From assembly GCA_947502495.1 (NCBI GenBank), contig CANNAC010000010.1, positions 52,517-116,516 of the forward strand: a stretch of DNA of 64,000 nt, in the 5' to 3' direction. This stretch comes from an uncultured Flavobacteriaceae bacterium (GTDB lineage Bacteria > Bacteroidota > Bacteroidia > Flavobacteriales > Flavobacteriaceae). Under the pieces are notes generated by a model that was not told where the DNA came from, did not search any database, and saw only the letters and a list, made by a program, of their open reading frames with translations. Below, in pieces: positions 40,012-49,303 of this stretch. The position numbers were made by a program, and so were the translations under genes. Positions within the stretch are counted from its first letter, which is position 1, and every line of letters begins with the position of its first letter.

Positions 40012-40938
40012 ATGAAAAACCTCTTAGAAGCACACGCAGTTTCTAAAAATTTTGGAGATTTTACAGCATTAAATAAAGTGTCTATTTCTGTTCCTAAAGG
40101 AAGTATATTTGGTCTATTAGGACCAAATGGAGCAGGGAAAACAACCTTAATACGTGTTATAAACCAAATAACAATGCCAGATGCTGGTCATGTTTTATTA
40201 GACGGAGAGCCTTTGCAATCGCATCATGTGCAAAATATTGGCTATTTGCCAGAAGAACGTGGTTTATATAAATCGATGAAAGTTGGCGAACAAGTATTGT
40301 ATTTAGCACAATTAAAAGGCTTGAGTAAAGCCGAAGCAAAAATTAGATTGAAATATTGGTTTGATCGCTTAGAAATTGGAGATTGGTGGAACAAAAAAAT
40401 ACAAGAGCTTTCTAAAGGAATGGCTCAAAAAATTCAGTTTGTAGTTACTGTTTTACACGAACCTAAATTGTTGATTTTCGACGAGCCCTTTTCTGGATTC
40501 GATCCTATAAACGCAAATTTAATTAAAGACGAAATTTTACGTTTAAGAGATAACGGAGCAACCGTAATATTCTCTACACATAGAATGGAATCTGTAGAAG
40601 AATTGTGTGATCATATTGCGCTAATCCATCAGTCTAATAAAATATTAGAAGGAAAACTAACAGACATCAAAAGGCAATATAAAACCAATACGTTTGAGAT
40701 TGGTATAAATGCAGCAGATAAAGTAGCTCTTGCCGAAACGATTTCACAAAAATTTGATGCCTCTCTTACTGATTTTAGATCGTTAAATGATGCGTTAAAA
40801 CTGAATATAAAACTTTCAGAAAACGAATCGGCAAACGATTTGTTAAGCTATTTAACCACCAAAGGTGAAGTTTCACATTTTGTAGAAGTCATACCAAGTG
40901 CTAACGATATTTTTATTCAAGCAGTTAAGAATAATTAA
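40012..40938 (+). CDS. ABC-2 type exporter ATP-binding protein
   Basis: The 308 residues have Walker A GPNGAGKT (37-44), a degenerate signature LSKGMAQK, Walker B LLIFDEPFSGFDP and a switch histidine in FSTHRMES. The extra C-terminal domain (about 220-308) is typical of NatA/CcmA-like exporter ATPases. The permease gene follows after 3 bp and is its partner; together they resemble the NatAB sodium or drug export group. The signature Lys in place of Gly-Gly is a known variation in this subfamily. Confidence 0.92.
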   Translation: MKNLLEAHAVSKNFGDFTALNKVSISVPKGSIFGLLGPNGAGKTTLIRVINQITMPDAGHVLLDGEPLQSHHVQNIGYLPEERGLYKSMKVGEQVLYLAQLKGLSKAEAKIRLKYWFDRLEIGDWWNKKIQELSKGMAQKIQFVVTVLHEPKLLIFDEPFSGFDPINANLIKDEILRLRDNGATVIFSTHRMESVEELCDHIALIHQSNKILEGKLTDIKRQYKTNTFEIGINAADKVALAETISQKFDASLTDFRSLNDALKLNIKLSENESANDLLSYLTTKGEVSHFVEVIPSANDIFIQAVKNN

Positions 40939-40941
40939 TTT

Positions 40942-42252
40942 ATGAACCATTTACCACTTATTATAAAACGCGAGTATTTAACAAAAGTTAGAAACAAATC
41001 GTTTATTGTCATGACTATTTTAAGTCCTATTATTATGATAGCACTTATTGCCGTTGTTGGTTATTTATCGCAATTAAATAATAATAAAACACGTACCATA
41101 TCTGTTTTAGACGAATCGGAATTGGTTACAGATATTTTTCAAAATACAGAACATACAAAGTATAATTTACTTAATAACGTATCTCTAGACGATGCTAAAA
41201 CTATTGTAGAAGAAGCAGAAACCTATGGTTTACTGTATATTCCAAAACAAGATAGTATTGATGCATTGGTAAAACATATTAAATTTTACTCGAAAGAAAC
41301 ACCTTCCTTATCTGTAATATCTAGTTTAGAAAGTAAATTAGAAAATAGATTGAGAGATGTTAAGTTACAGCAGCAAGGTATTGATTTAGAGAAATTAACG
41401 GCTTCTAGGACGAAAGTAAATATCGCACAAGAAAGTTTTATTGGCGAAAAAACATCTAAAATCGATAGTTATTTTAAATTAGGTTTTGGTTTGGCAGCAG
41501 GTTACTTATTATTCATGTTTATTATTATTTATGGTAACATGATTATGCGAAGTATTATCGAAGAAAAAACAAGTAGAATTATAGAAGTAATAATCTCTTC
41601 GGTAAAACCAATTCAACTAATGCTTGGTAAAATTATTGGAACTTCTTTAGCAGGAATCACCCAATTTGTTATCTGGATTATAATAGGAAGCATTTTAATG
41701 ACAGTGGTTTCTGGCTTTTTAGGTATTGATTTAATGCAACAAACACCGCAGAATGAAATGATGCAGAAAGCTATGGAAAACCCAGAAGTAGCTATGGAAA
41801 TGCAAAATTTAGTAGCTGCTTTTTATAACTTACCAATAGCAAATCTAATTATAGCGTTCATTTTGTTTTTTATAGGTGGGTATTTACTATACAGTTCCCT
41901 ATACGCAGCAATTGGAGCTGCAGTAGATAACGAAACGGATACGCAGCAGTTTATGTTGCCTATAATTATGCCATTAGTTTTAGCAGTCTATATTGGTATC
42001 TTTACAGTAATAGAAGATCCGCATGGTACGGTATCTACTATATTTTCGTTTATACCATTTACCTCTCCTGTGGTTATGCTAATGCGTATTCCTTTTGGGG
42101 TACCAATTTGGCAACAAGTACTTTCTTTTTTATTATTAGTTGGTACCTTTATGTTAACCGTTTGGTTTGCAGCAAAAATATACCGAGTTGGTATTTTAAT
42201 GTATGGTAAAAAACCGAGTTATAAAGAACTTATCAAATGGATTAAGTATTAA
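40942..42252 (+). CDS. ABC-2 type exporter permease (NatB-like)
   Basis: The 436 residues have one N-terminal transmembrane helix (about 20-42), a large extracytoplasmic loop (about 45-175), then five or six transmembrane segments (IIYGNMIMRSIIEEKTSRIIEVIISSVKPIQLMLGKIIGT is the hallmark between TM2 and the next helix, given by region). This is the NatB/ABC2_membrane_3 layout. It is paired with the ATPase upstream (3-bp gap). The following MscS gene starts 1 bp after its stop, so the four genes 40012-44254 form one transcription unit. Substrate unknown. Confidence 0.9.
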   Translation: MNHLPLIIKREYLTKVRNKSFIVMTILSPIIMIALIAVVGYLSQLNNNKTRTISVLDESELVTDIFQNTEHTKYNLLNNVSLDDAKTIVEEAETYGLLYIPKQDSIDALVKHIKFYSKETPSLSVISSLESKLENRLRDVKLQQQGIDLEKLTASRTKVNIAQESFIGEKTSKIDSYFKLGFGLAAGYLLFMFIIIYGNMIMRSIIEEKTSRIIEVIISSVKPIQLMLGKIIGTSLAGITQFVIWIIIGSILMTVVSGFLGIDLMQQTPQNEMMQKAMENPEVAMEMQNLVAAFYNLPIANLIIAFILFFIGGYLLYSSLYAAIGAAVDNETDTQQFMLPIIMPLVLAVYIGIFTVIEDPHGTVSTIFSFIPFTSPVVMLMRIPFGVPIWQQVLSFLLLVGTFMLTVWFAAKIYRVGILMYGKKPSYKELIKWIKY

Positions 42253-42253
42253 T

Positions 42254-43078
42254 ATGAAAGACATTAAAAACATACTAAGTAAATCTATTCAAATCTCTAA
42301 AGATGTAGAGATTAGTGTGCAAAATATTTTAATTTTACTTTTTGTCTTATTATTTGCAACGCTATTTTTAAGATTGCTTAGAAGGTTAATCAGTAGAAAA
42401 TTACCAAGTGACGATAAGTTAAAATTCAAAGCTGTTTTTTCGTATGCAACCTGGTTTAGTTATGTTGTTATCGTTTTGGTGACTTTACATACTGTTGGCG
42501 TTAATGTTACAGGAATTTTTGCAGCATCTGCGGCATTATTAATTGGTATTGGTTTAGCATTACAAACGCTTTTTCAAGATATCATTTCCGGAGTTTTTAT
42601 TTTAATAGACCAATCTGTTCACGTTGGAGATATTATTGAATTAGACGGAAAAATAGGCCGTGTAGAAGAAATTAAATTGCGTACAACCAGGGCGGTTACT
42701 ATAGATAATAAAGTGTTAGTGATACCAAATCATTTATATTTAACCAATAGTTTGTATAATTGGACACAAAACGGAACCACAACCCGCGAAAGCGTAGATG
42801 TTGGTGTTGCTTATGGTAGTGATGTGCAATTGGTGAAAAAATTGCTTATTGAAGCAGCTAAAGGGAATAAAGAGGTTTTAGAATATCCAGGACCATCTGT
42901 ATTATTTACAGATTTTGGCGATAGTTCTCTAAATTTTAGAATTGCTTTTACGCTGAATGATAGTTTTAATGCAAGAATACCAAAAAGTGATATTCGTTTT
43001 GAAATAGATAGATTATTTAGAGAAAACAACATCAGTATTCCTTTTCCACAAAGAGATATTCATATTATTCAGAAATAA
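42254..43078 (+). CDS. Small-conductance mechanosensitive channel (MscS family)
   Basis: From ATG 42254 the protein has 274 residues: two or three transmembrane helices (about 22-110), the pore helix TM3 with GIFAASAALLIGIGLALQTLFQDIISGVFI (given by region), and the beta-domain after LIDQSVHVGDIIEL with DGKIGRVEEIKLRTT, the MscS signature. A start at 42203 would overlap the permease. It should form a heptameric channel opening at high membrane tension. It directly follows the ABC permease and precedes the NtrC-like regulator by 12 bp. Confidence 0.92.
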   Translation: MKDIKNILSKSIQISKDVEISVQNILILLFVLLFATLFLRLLRRLISRKLPSDDKLKFKAVFSYATWFSYVVIVLVTLHTVGVNVTGIFAASAALLIGIGLALQTLFQDIISGVFILIDQSVHVGDIIELDGKIGRVEEIKLRTTRAVTIDNKVLVIPNHLYLTNSLYNWTQNGTTTRESVDVGVAYGSDVQLVKKLLIEAAKGNKEVLEYPGPSVLFTDFGDSSLNFRIAFTLNDSFNARIPKSDIRFEIDRLFRENNISIPFPQRDIHIIQK

Positions 43079-43090
43079 AAAAAGATAAAG

Positions 43091-44254
43091 ATGCCGAAAA
43101 TATTAGTAATCGAAGATGAAGCAGCAATACGAAGAGTATTGGTAAAAATACTTTCCGAAGAAAATGACACCTATGAAGTAGAAGAAGCGGAAGACGGTTT
43201 AGTAGGAATCGAGAAAATTAAGAAAGAAGATTATGACTTAGTGCTTTGTGATATTAAAATGCCAAAAATGGATGGTGTAGAAGTATTAGAAGCGGTGAAA
43301 AAAATAAAACCGGAAACCACAATGGTTATGATTTCTGGTCATGGCGATTTAGATACCGCTGTAAGTACCATGCGTCTAGGTGCTTTTGATTATATTTCAA
43401 AACCGCCAGATTTAAATCGTTTATTAAATACCGTTCGTATTGCTTTAGATAGAAAAGAGCTTGTTGTAGAAAACAAAATGCTTAAAAAGAAAGTAAGCAA
43501 GAACTACGAAATGATTGGTAATAGTGAAGCTATTTCGCATATAAAAGAAATTATTGAAAAGGTAGCACAAACAGATGCTCGTGTTTTAATTACTGGTCCT
43601 AACGGAACGGGAAAAGAATTAGTAGCGCATTGGTTACACCAAAAAAGTGCACGCTCTAAAGGAGCAATGATAGAAGTAAACTGTGCCGCAATACCAAGCG
43701 AACTTATTGAAAGTGAACTTTTCGGACATGTAAAAGGGGCTTTTACAAGTGCAAATAAAGACAGAGCAGGAAAATTTGAAGCAGCAAATGGCGGAACTAT
43801 TTTTTTAGATGAAATAGGAGATATGAGTCTTTCTGCACAAGCAAAAGTACTTCGTGCATTGCAAGAAAGTAGAATACAACGTGTTGGTAGTGACAAAGAC
43901 ATTAAAGTAAATGTTAGAGTAGTAGCAGCAACCAATAAAGACCTAAAAAAGGAAATAGAAGAAGGTAGATTTCGTGAAGATTTATACCACAGACTAGCAG
44001 TAATACTTATAAAAGTGCCGTCGTTAAATGATAGACGCGATGATATACCATTACTAATAGAATATTTTTCTAAAAAAATTGCGGACGAACAAGGTACCGC
44101 AAAAAAGAGTTTTTCAGCGAAAGCGATAAAATTATTACAAGAATATGATTGGACAGGAAATATTAGAGAACTACGTAATGTTGTAGAACGTTTAATTATT
44201 CTTGGAGAAAAAGAAGTAAGTGAGAAAGATGTGAAAATGTTTGCGAGTAAGTAG
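43091..44254 (+). CDS. NtrC-like response regulator with AAA+ domain, lacking the C-terminal HTH
   Basis: The 387 residues comprise a receiver domain (1-125; phospho-Asp54 in LCDIKMPKMDG, the Lys in ISKPP) and a sigma-54-activator AAA+ domain (about 140-380) with Walker A GPNGTGKE (169-176), Walker B IFLDEIGD and the arginine-finger region FREDLYHRL. The sigma-54-contacting loop reads GAFTSA (216-221) instead of GAFTGA. The protein ends right after the AAA+ lid, so the Fis-type DNA-binding domain is missing. I recall this truncated form as common in Flavobacteriaceae. It may work from solution or not act on sigma-54 at all. Confidence 0.9.
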   Translation: MPKILVIEDEAAIRRVLVKILSEENDTYEVEEAEDGLVGIEKIKKEDYDLVLCDIKMPKMDGVEVLEAVKKIKPETTMVMISGHGDLDTAVSTMRLGAFDYISKPPDLNRLLNTVRIALDRKELVVENKMLKKKVSKNYEMIGNSEAISHIKEIIEKVAQTDARVLITGPNGTGKELVAHWLHQKSARSKGAMIEVNCAAIPSELIESELFGHVKGAFTSANKDRAGKFEAANGGTIFLDEIGDMSLSAQAKVLRALQESRIQRVGSDKDIKVNVRVVAATNKDLKKEIEEGRFREDLYHRLAVILIKVPSLNDRRDDIPLLIEYFSKKIADEQGTAKKSFSAKAIKLLQEYDWTGNIRELRNVVERLIILGEKEVSEKDVKMFASK

Positions 44255-44470
44255 CTTTAAATTATTGAAAGCGAACAAATCAAAAATAGTACATGGTATA
44301 GGGAATTATTGCATATTCTAAACGGAAGAAGTTTAGCATGGATTAAGCAATACGTCATATTATAGTACATTTTTTATTGTAAAAATAACGTGGTATTGAT
44401 CTCTTTTTCATCTATAAGGATACGTCTAGAGTGCTTTTTTGGAAGTGTAATTTATATGGATAGATTATAT

Positions 44471-44499
44471 AAAAACCTCAATACTATATTGAGGTTTTT
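44471..44499 (-). terminator. Terminator of the coiled-coil protein gene
   Basis: AAAAACCTCAAT (44471-44482) pairs with ATTGAGGTTTTT (44488-44499) across ACTAT. It overlaps the stop codon of the minus-strand gene and can also end the plus-strand operon. Confidence 0.8.
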
Positions 44500-45256
44500 A
44501 CTTTTTACAAGTATTTAAAAGTTGAAGATGATTTTCGGTAATACCTATTATTTTATTTAAATAATATGCTTTAAGTTCTTCTATCGTTTTGGAGGATAAT
44601 GTTATTTTGCTTTCAGTGCTATTATTAACTATAGTATTGCAATCACACGTTTTTAATAAAGCGTTATAGTTTTTAATGTTTTCTACTATTGTTTTGTCTT
44701 GCAATGTTATAAATTGTTCTTTTTCTAATAAAGATTTTTTAACTTGTTGTTCTGCAAGTTTTCTATTTATTTCATTTGCTTGTTGTTCTAATTCGGCTTG
44801 TTGCTGTTTTAATTTCGCTTGTTGTTGTTCTAAGTCGGATAGCTGATTATTACTGTTTTGTGTCAATTCATTGTTCTCATTTGTTGGCGTATTACAAAGT
44901 TCATATTCATAAAATGTTTTAACAATTAATTCTTCAGCCATATACAAATAAGTTCTTCCAGAAGCCAAGTCATCAGCTAATAAAGCAGTATCTAAATACG
45001 TAGAAATACTTATGGATAAGTCTAAAGCATTAGTACAGTCTGTAGCTTCTAGAGCTTCTATGACACTTTCAATAGCTTGTTTAGATAGATCAGCATGATA
45101 TTTCAAGTCTATTAGATTATACGCTTTAATTCCAGCATCTATATTTTTAGTAACAATTCCTAGATTTGTATCTCCGTTTCCTAATTTAGAAACTTTAGCG
45201 GTAATAGTATTTAAAAAGATAATAGGTAGAAGAAAGAGTAGGTGTTGTTTTTTCAT
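44498..45256 (-). CDS. Hypothetical secreted coiled-coil protein
   Basis: The 252 residues have a signal peptide (1-20), a helical region with one pair of cysteines (ATDCTNAL near 73), and a Gln-rich coiled coil (about 140-180: LEQQQAKLKQQQAELEQQA-type heptads) followed by KTCDCNTIV and a final helix with Cys. No family is recognised. Its own terminator overlaps the stop codon. It stands alone and is probably periplasmic or surface-bound. The coiled coil makes oligomerisation likely. Confidence 0.7.
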   Translation of the reverse strand: MKKQHLLFLLPIIFLNTITAKVSKLGNGDTNLGIVTKNIDAGIKAYNLIDLKYHADLSKQAIESVIEALEATDCTNALDLSISISTYLDTALLADDLASGRTYLYMAEELIVKTFYEYELCNTPTNENNELTQNSNNQLSDLEQQQAKLKQQQAELEQQANEINRKLAEQQVKKSLLEKEQFITLQDKTIVENIKNYNALLKTCDCNTIVNNSTESKITLSSKTIEELKAYYLNKIIGITENHLQLLNTCKK

Positions 45257-45487
45257 AAGTAGGATTATTTAAATTATGGGAGTAAAAATAATCAAACTTT
45301 ACAATTAAACGTGATAAAGCGACTTTTAATCGGTATTTGTTTTGTTTTTAAAAGGAACTTCTAAAATTTATTACATATTGAAGATTTAGAAAGAGATGCG
45401 TAAAATGAATTACATTATATCTTTTAAATAAATAGGAACCATGAAAAACAGCAAATAGTACGGATCATAAAATCACTTTAACATATA

Positions 45488-45519
45488 AAAAAAGACACTA
45501 ATTATTTAGTGTCTTTTTT
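45488..45519 (-). terminator. Terminator overlapping the end of the oxidoreductase gene
   Basis: AAAAAAGACACTAA (45488-45501) pairs with TTAGTGTCTTTTTT across TTAT. The TAG stop of the minus-strand gene lies inside the stem, so the terminator begins within the coding sequence. Confidence 0.8.
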
Positions 45520-46019
45520 AGTTTTTCATCCAAGGTATTAATAATGCTTTTTACCTCATTAGAAATATGATCATCAGTAACCCAAGTATGTATATCTCCT
45601 AAATAATGCATTCCTAAATAGTTTGCAGATGCTACAAAAGGCATCTTAAAGCCTTTTACTAAATCTGGACTATTACTAGTGCTTATCATTGCCATATATT
45701 TACCACGTAATTGTCTGCCTAAATCTTTTTCGGTTCTAATAACATCCGAAATACGATCAAAAAAAGCTTTCATAATACCACTCATAGTATACCAATAAAC
45801 CGGAGTTGCAAAAACAATAGTATCATAATTTGTAATAACTTCTGTTATGACATCCATAAAGTCGTCACCCGCATTTTTATACTCATAGTCATAGTGTCCA
45901 ATAACTTTGGTGTTTAAATCTATAACCTCATAGTTGCATTTGGAGGCAAGATGATTCACTATTTTATAGGTATCGCCAAAACTTCTTGAGCTTCCTTGCA
46001 GTATTACTGTTTTATTCAT
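45498..46019 (-). CDS. Flavodoxin-like NAD(P)H-dependent oxidoreductase
   Basis: From ATG 46019 the protein has 173 residues: MNKTVILQGSSRSFGDTYKIV with the flavin phosphate loop (GSSRSFGDT), then TIVFATPVYWYTMSGIMKAFFDR, the classic FMN-binding PVYWYxMSGxMKxFxDR motif of NADPH-dependent FMN reductases and NQO-type quinone reductases. The 69-bp longer frame upstream begins with an unrelated hydrophobic stretch and is rejected. It is monocistronic, with a terminator overlapping the 3' end. The substrate (quinone, nitro compound or FMN) is unknown. Confidence 0.9.
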   Translation of the reverse strand: MNKTVILQGSSRSFGDTYKIVNHLASKCNYEVIDLNTKVIGHYDYEYKNAGDDFMDVITEVITNYDTIVFATPVYWYTMSGIMKAFFDRISDVIRTEKDLGRQLRGKYMAMISTSNSPDLVKGFKMPFVASANYLGMHYLGDIHTWVTDDHISNEVKSIINTLDEKLKKTLNN

Positions 46020-46144
46020 AATCATTAAGTTTATGAAGCTAAGTAATGACTTTGATAAGAATAAAATGCTAATTTCTAATAGAAACAATTAATGGCCAAA
46101 TAGAAAATATGGATGTATTTTAAAAAGGAAAAAATAAGGTGGCC

Positions 46145-47359
46145 TTATATTCTGAAACTAACGCTAACACCAGTTTGTATGTCAGGATTGTTGTTTACCG
46201 TAAGGTCTTGTTGTAAATAAAACGTAGTGGTGAATTTTTTTGTGAAAGAATAAAGTAAAGTCCAATAGTTGTTATTTTTATATAAATTGGTCGTACCAGT
46301 TCCCCAAGCATCATGCGTATCTGGATGACGAACAGGTATTATATAATCCAGTTCTTCCTTTTTGTTTAAACTAGTTTGGATGTAAAAATCTAAACCAATA
46401 GAATGGGTAGTTCCTTTTTTAGATATTAAATTATACTCTAAGACTGTTTCTAAAAAAGCAACATAATCATTGGTTCCAAATGCTACATTATCTTTTTTTA
46501 AGTCAATCGCATTTTTTCTAATAGCACCAATACCTGTACCTATCTGTGCGTAATTATCGTTTTTAAAGGCAATTTTTTTAACAGCATTTACAGATACACC
46601 TAAATCGATAGAGGTATTATATTTAGATAGATTGGTACCAAGGTGAGAACCAAGATTCATAAAAAAGCTTTTGTTTTTATTAATCAACCATTCCGGGTAA
46701 TAATAATAGGTAGTTTCTATTCCGCTTAAAAAAACATCATTTTTTTCTAGTTCTGCGGTGTTGCCATTTCTATCTGTATATTTAATTCCGGCGGCATTTA
46801 ATTTAAAAACCTTTCTGTCAAAAGGATCTTCTCCACCCGCAATTTTACTGTGAAAATCTTCAATAAATTTATCACTTGTAAAAAAGGAAAGCGGATATTC
46901 TCCATTCGTTAACATCGCAACGCGCAAAGCAACTACTAATTCTTTGTTATCACTTAAATTAAAAGCAACATTGGCTTTAATACTTTTAATAACACCATCT
47001 ATTTGTAGTTGAAAAGTTTCGGCGTCTAAATCTGCTACGTCAAAATGATATTGCGCTAAATCCCAATCGTACTTTCTAGCTTCATTTCTTGTTGCTTCAT
47101 CATTTGGAACGTATGTGGTTACTGGCGGTCCCCAAACATTGGCGCTTTCTAAGCTAATATTAACAACCGTTTGTTTTGTAGCATGTGTTTTAAAATTTCC
47201 TTGTAGTCTTGAAAAAAAGATACCAAAAGGATGGGAAGACACAATGCTAGGTTTTGTAATTCCGTTTTTAAAAGGCGTTGGTATGGAATCTGCTACTTGC
47301 GAAAAAGTTGTAAAAGGAAATAGTACTAGTAAAAATATGCTTAGGTAAAATGTTTTCAT
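46145..47359 (-). CDS. Hypothetical outer-membrane beta-barrel protein
   Basis: The 404 residues have a signal peptide (1-20) and many alternating-hydrophobicity strands with aromatic girdles (TTYYYYPEWLI, YNLISKKGTTHSIGLDFYIQTS split over strands), ending in VSVSFRI, compatible with a barrel. HPFGIFFSRLQGNFK at the start of the mature chain and the overall length suggest a DUF3187-like barrel, but I am not certain. It stands alone. The N-terminal passage SESANVWGPPVTTY-type text has no known motif. Confidence 0.6.
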   Translation of the reverse strand: MKTFYLSIFLLVLFPFTTFSQVADSIPTPFKNGITKPSIVSSHPFGIFFSRLQGNFKTHATKQTVVNISLESANVWGPPVTTYVPNDEATRNEARKYDWDLAQYHFDVADLDAETFQLQIDGVIKSIKANVAFNLSDNKELVVALRVAMLTNGEYPLSFFTSDKFIEDFHSKIAGGEDPFDRKVFKLNAAGIKYTDRNGNTAELEKNDVFLSGIETTYYYYPEWLINKNKSFFMNLGSHLGTNLSKYNTSIDLGVSVNAVKKIAFKNDNYAQIGTGIGAIRKNAIDLKKDNVAFGTNDYVAFLETVLEYNLISKKGTTHSIGLDFYIQTSLNKKEELDYIIPVRHPDTHDAWGTGTTNLYKNNNYWTLLYSFTKKFTTTFYLQQDLTVNNNPDIQTGVSVSFRI

Positions 47360-47498
47360 GAAGGTTAATTAGTGAGATGTTAAAATTACAATATTTATAA
47401 TGAGCTCGACTATAAAACTTTAGACAAATTATAAAGAGCTATTTTGTAATAGAATTTCTATTAACCAAAAATATTAATATCTTTAAACAGAACTTAAA

Positions 47499-48389
47499 AT
47501 GCCTATAAAATTGAAAGCAATTAAAATAAACGACTTTAAAATACAATCTCAAATAGAAATTTCTAAACTAACTACAACCTATAATTTAGAAGCAGATGAA
47601 GACGATGTAAAAGACGAATTAAAAAAGGTAAGACGAAAACTAGGTGAACTACAAGATACGCTTTATGCACATGGTAAATATGCTGTTTTGGTTTGCTTAC
47701 AAGGAATGGATACTGCTGGAAAAGACAGTTTGATTCGTGAAGTGTTTAAAGATTTTAATGCAAGAGGAGTTGTGGTGCATAGTTTTAAAGTACCAACCGA
47801 ATTAGAGCTAAAGCACGATTTTATCTGGAGACATTACATCGCGCTTCCGGCTCGTGGTAAATTTGGAGTGTTTAATAGAACGCATTATGAAAATGTGCTA
47901 GTAACCAGAGTACATCCTGGTTATATTATGGGAGAACATTTACCACATGTAAATTCGGTAGAAGATATAGACGATGCTTTCTGGAGCCAACGTTTTGAGC
48001 AAATAAATAATTTTGAAAAGCATATTGCAGAAACCGGAACCATTATTTTTAAATTCTTTTTGAACTTATCTTTAGGCGAACAGAAAAACCGGTTACTACG
48101 TCGTTTGGATAAGAAGTCTAAAAACTGGAAATTCTCTCCAGGCGATTTAAAAGAACGAAAACTGTGGGATACATACCAAGAATGTTATGAAGATGCAATA
48201 AATAGAACTTCTAAACCACATGCGCCTTGGTTTAATATTCCTGCAGATGATAAGCCGACAGCAAGACTTATAGTTGCTAAAATAATGTATGATACTTTAA
48301 AGGAGTATAGCGATATTAAAGAACCAGAATTAGATGATGCGGTAAAAGCAAATATTGAATTGTATAAAGAGCAATTAAGTAAGGAATAG
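47499..48389 (+). CDS. Polyphosphate kinase 2 family protein
   Basis: PPK2 enzymes transfer phosphate between polyphosphate and nucleotides (GDP/ADP, or AMP in class III). The 296 residues contain Walker A GMDTAGKD (69-76), the lid and catalytic region HDFIWRHYIALPARGKFGVFNRTHYENVLV, and the LSLGEQKNRLLRRLDKKSKNWKFSPGDLKER segment. This is the one-domain, roughly 300-residue class. It is monocistronic. The sequence alone does not tell AMP from ADP preference with certainty. Confidence 0.92.
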   Translation: MPIKLKAIKINDFKIQSQIEISKLTTTYNLEADEDDVKDELKKVRRKLGELQDTLYAHGKYAVLVCLQGMDTAGKDSLIREVFKDFNARGVVVHSFKVPTELELKHDFIWRHYIALPARGKFGVFNRTHYENVLVTRVHPGYIMGEHLPHVNSVEDIDDAFWSQRFEQINNFEKHIAETGTIIFKFFLNLSLGEQKNRLLRRLDKKSKNWKFSPGDLKERKLWDTYQECYEDAINRTSKPHAPWFNIPADDKPTARLIVAKIMYDTLKEYSDIKEPELDDAVKANIELYKEQLSKE

Positions 48390-48478
48390 TATCACGTGAA
48401 TGCTAGGCTTTTTTTATAGTTATGACGTTTTAAAAATGGGGTCGTCATTTTTAGTTAGTTTAAAATTCATCATTAAAA

Positions 48479-48511
48479 ATAAATATTTATCGTTTGTCAA
48501 TAAATATTTAT
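48479..48511. promoter_or_regulatory. Two identical 12-bp palindromes, 21 bp apart, upstream of DUF2975/HTH
   Basis: ATAAATATTTAT occurs at 48479-48490 and 48500-48511, each self-complementary, with a start-to-start distance of 21 bp (two helix turns). They end 1 bp before the TATATTTG box, ideal for cooperative binding by a small HTH regulator such as the one encoded at 49086. Confidence 0.6.
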
Positions 48512-48512
48512 C

Positions 48513-48520
48513 TATATTTG
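48513..48520 (+). promoter_or_regulatory. -7 promoter box of the DUF2975/HTH operon (TATATTTG)
   Basis: TATATTTG with a TTG at 48494-48496 (16-bp spacing), 26 bp before the DUF2975 ATG. The -33 element lies between the two palindromes. Confidence 0.55.
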
Positions 48521-48545
48521 TAATGTAATTATAACTATTCTAATC

Positions 48546-49082
48546 ATGTCAGAAACAAATAACATCGTATTTAAAGGTTTAAAAATTGTAGCTTGGGTGA
48601 TCTTTGTTGGTCTATGTATTGAAGCAGGAGGTTTGGTAGTCAACTTTATATTTAGCCTGTATTATCCTGAATTTGTTTCCAATCTATATCAGAAATTAGA
48701 TTTAAGCGAAATGTATACAACTAGCAAATCGGCCTTTTTTAGTATGTACAGCTTTATACTAATCATCTCGATTCTTAAAGCGTATCTATTTTATTTACTG
48801 ATTGTACTCGTAACCAAAATTGATTTAGACAAACCATTCAATAGTTTTGTTTCTAAACAGATTTCACAAATTAGTTACTATACATTTTCTATCGGACTAT
48901 TAAGCTATTTGGCAAGACAGGTTGCTAAGAATTTGCAACATCGTGGTTATAATATCGATATGCTAAATCCGTTTTGGGCAGACAGTCAAGCATTTATTTT
49001 AATGGCAGCTGTAATCTATGTTATTGCTACTATTTTTTCAAAAGGAGTAGCGTATCAAGAAGAACTAGAAGAAACAGTATAA
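48546..49082 (+). CDS. DUF2975 domain-containing membrane protein
   Basis: The 178 residues have four transmembrane segments (about 12-38, 58-85, 100-120, 140-165), the DUF2975 layout. DUF2975 genes are usually paired with a small YozG-type helix-turn-helix regulator, here the next gene (3-bp gap). LFYLLIVLVTKIDLDKPFN and the final FSKGVAYQEELEETV are typical of the family. A sensor or regulator-holding role has been suggested, but it is not proven. Two palindromic boxes precede the promoter. Confidence 0.9.
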   Translation: MSETNNIVFKGLKIVAWVIFVGLCIEAGGLVVNFIFSLYYPEFVSNLYQKLDLSEMYTTSKSAFFSMYSFILIISILKAYLFYLLIVLVTKIDLDKPFNSFVSKQISQISYYTFSIGLLSYLARQVAKNLQHRGYNIDMLNPFWADSQAFILMAAVIYVIATIFSKGVAYQEELEETV

Positions 49083-49085
49083 CGT

Positions 49086-49301
49086 ATGGCGATTATTGTA
49101 AACATGGATGTGATGATGGCAAAACGTAAAATGTCACTTAACGAATTATCGGAAATTGTAAATATCTCATTGGCCAATTTATCTAAACTAAAAACAGGAA
49201 AAGTAAAAGCAATTCGGTTTAGTACATTAAATGCGGTTTGCGAAGCATTAGATTGTCAGCCAGCAGATATATTAGAACATACAAAAGAGGAAGAATTATA
49301 G
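49086..49301 (+). CDS. YozG-like Cro/C1-type helix-turn-helix regulator
   Basis: The 71 residues are a single HTH domain: MAIIVNMDVMMAKRKMSLNELSEIVNISLANLSKLKTGKVKAIRFSTLNAVCEALDCQPADILEH by regions, the classic HTH_26 form in which LSEIVNISLANLSKLKTGK is the recognition core. It is the partner of DUF2975 (3-bp gap) and a good candidate to bind the two palindromes upstream of the operon. The VOC gene follows after 2 bp. Confidence 0.93.
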   Translation: MAIIVNMDVMMAKRKMSLNELSEIVNISLANLSKLKTGKVKAIRFSTLNAVCEALDCQPADILEHTKEEEL

Positions 49302-49303
49302 AA

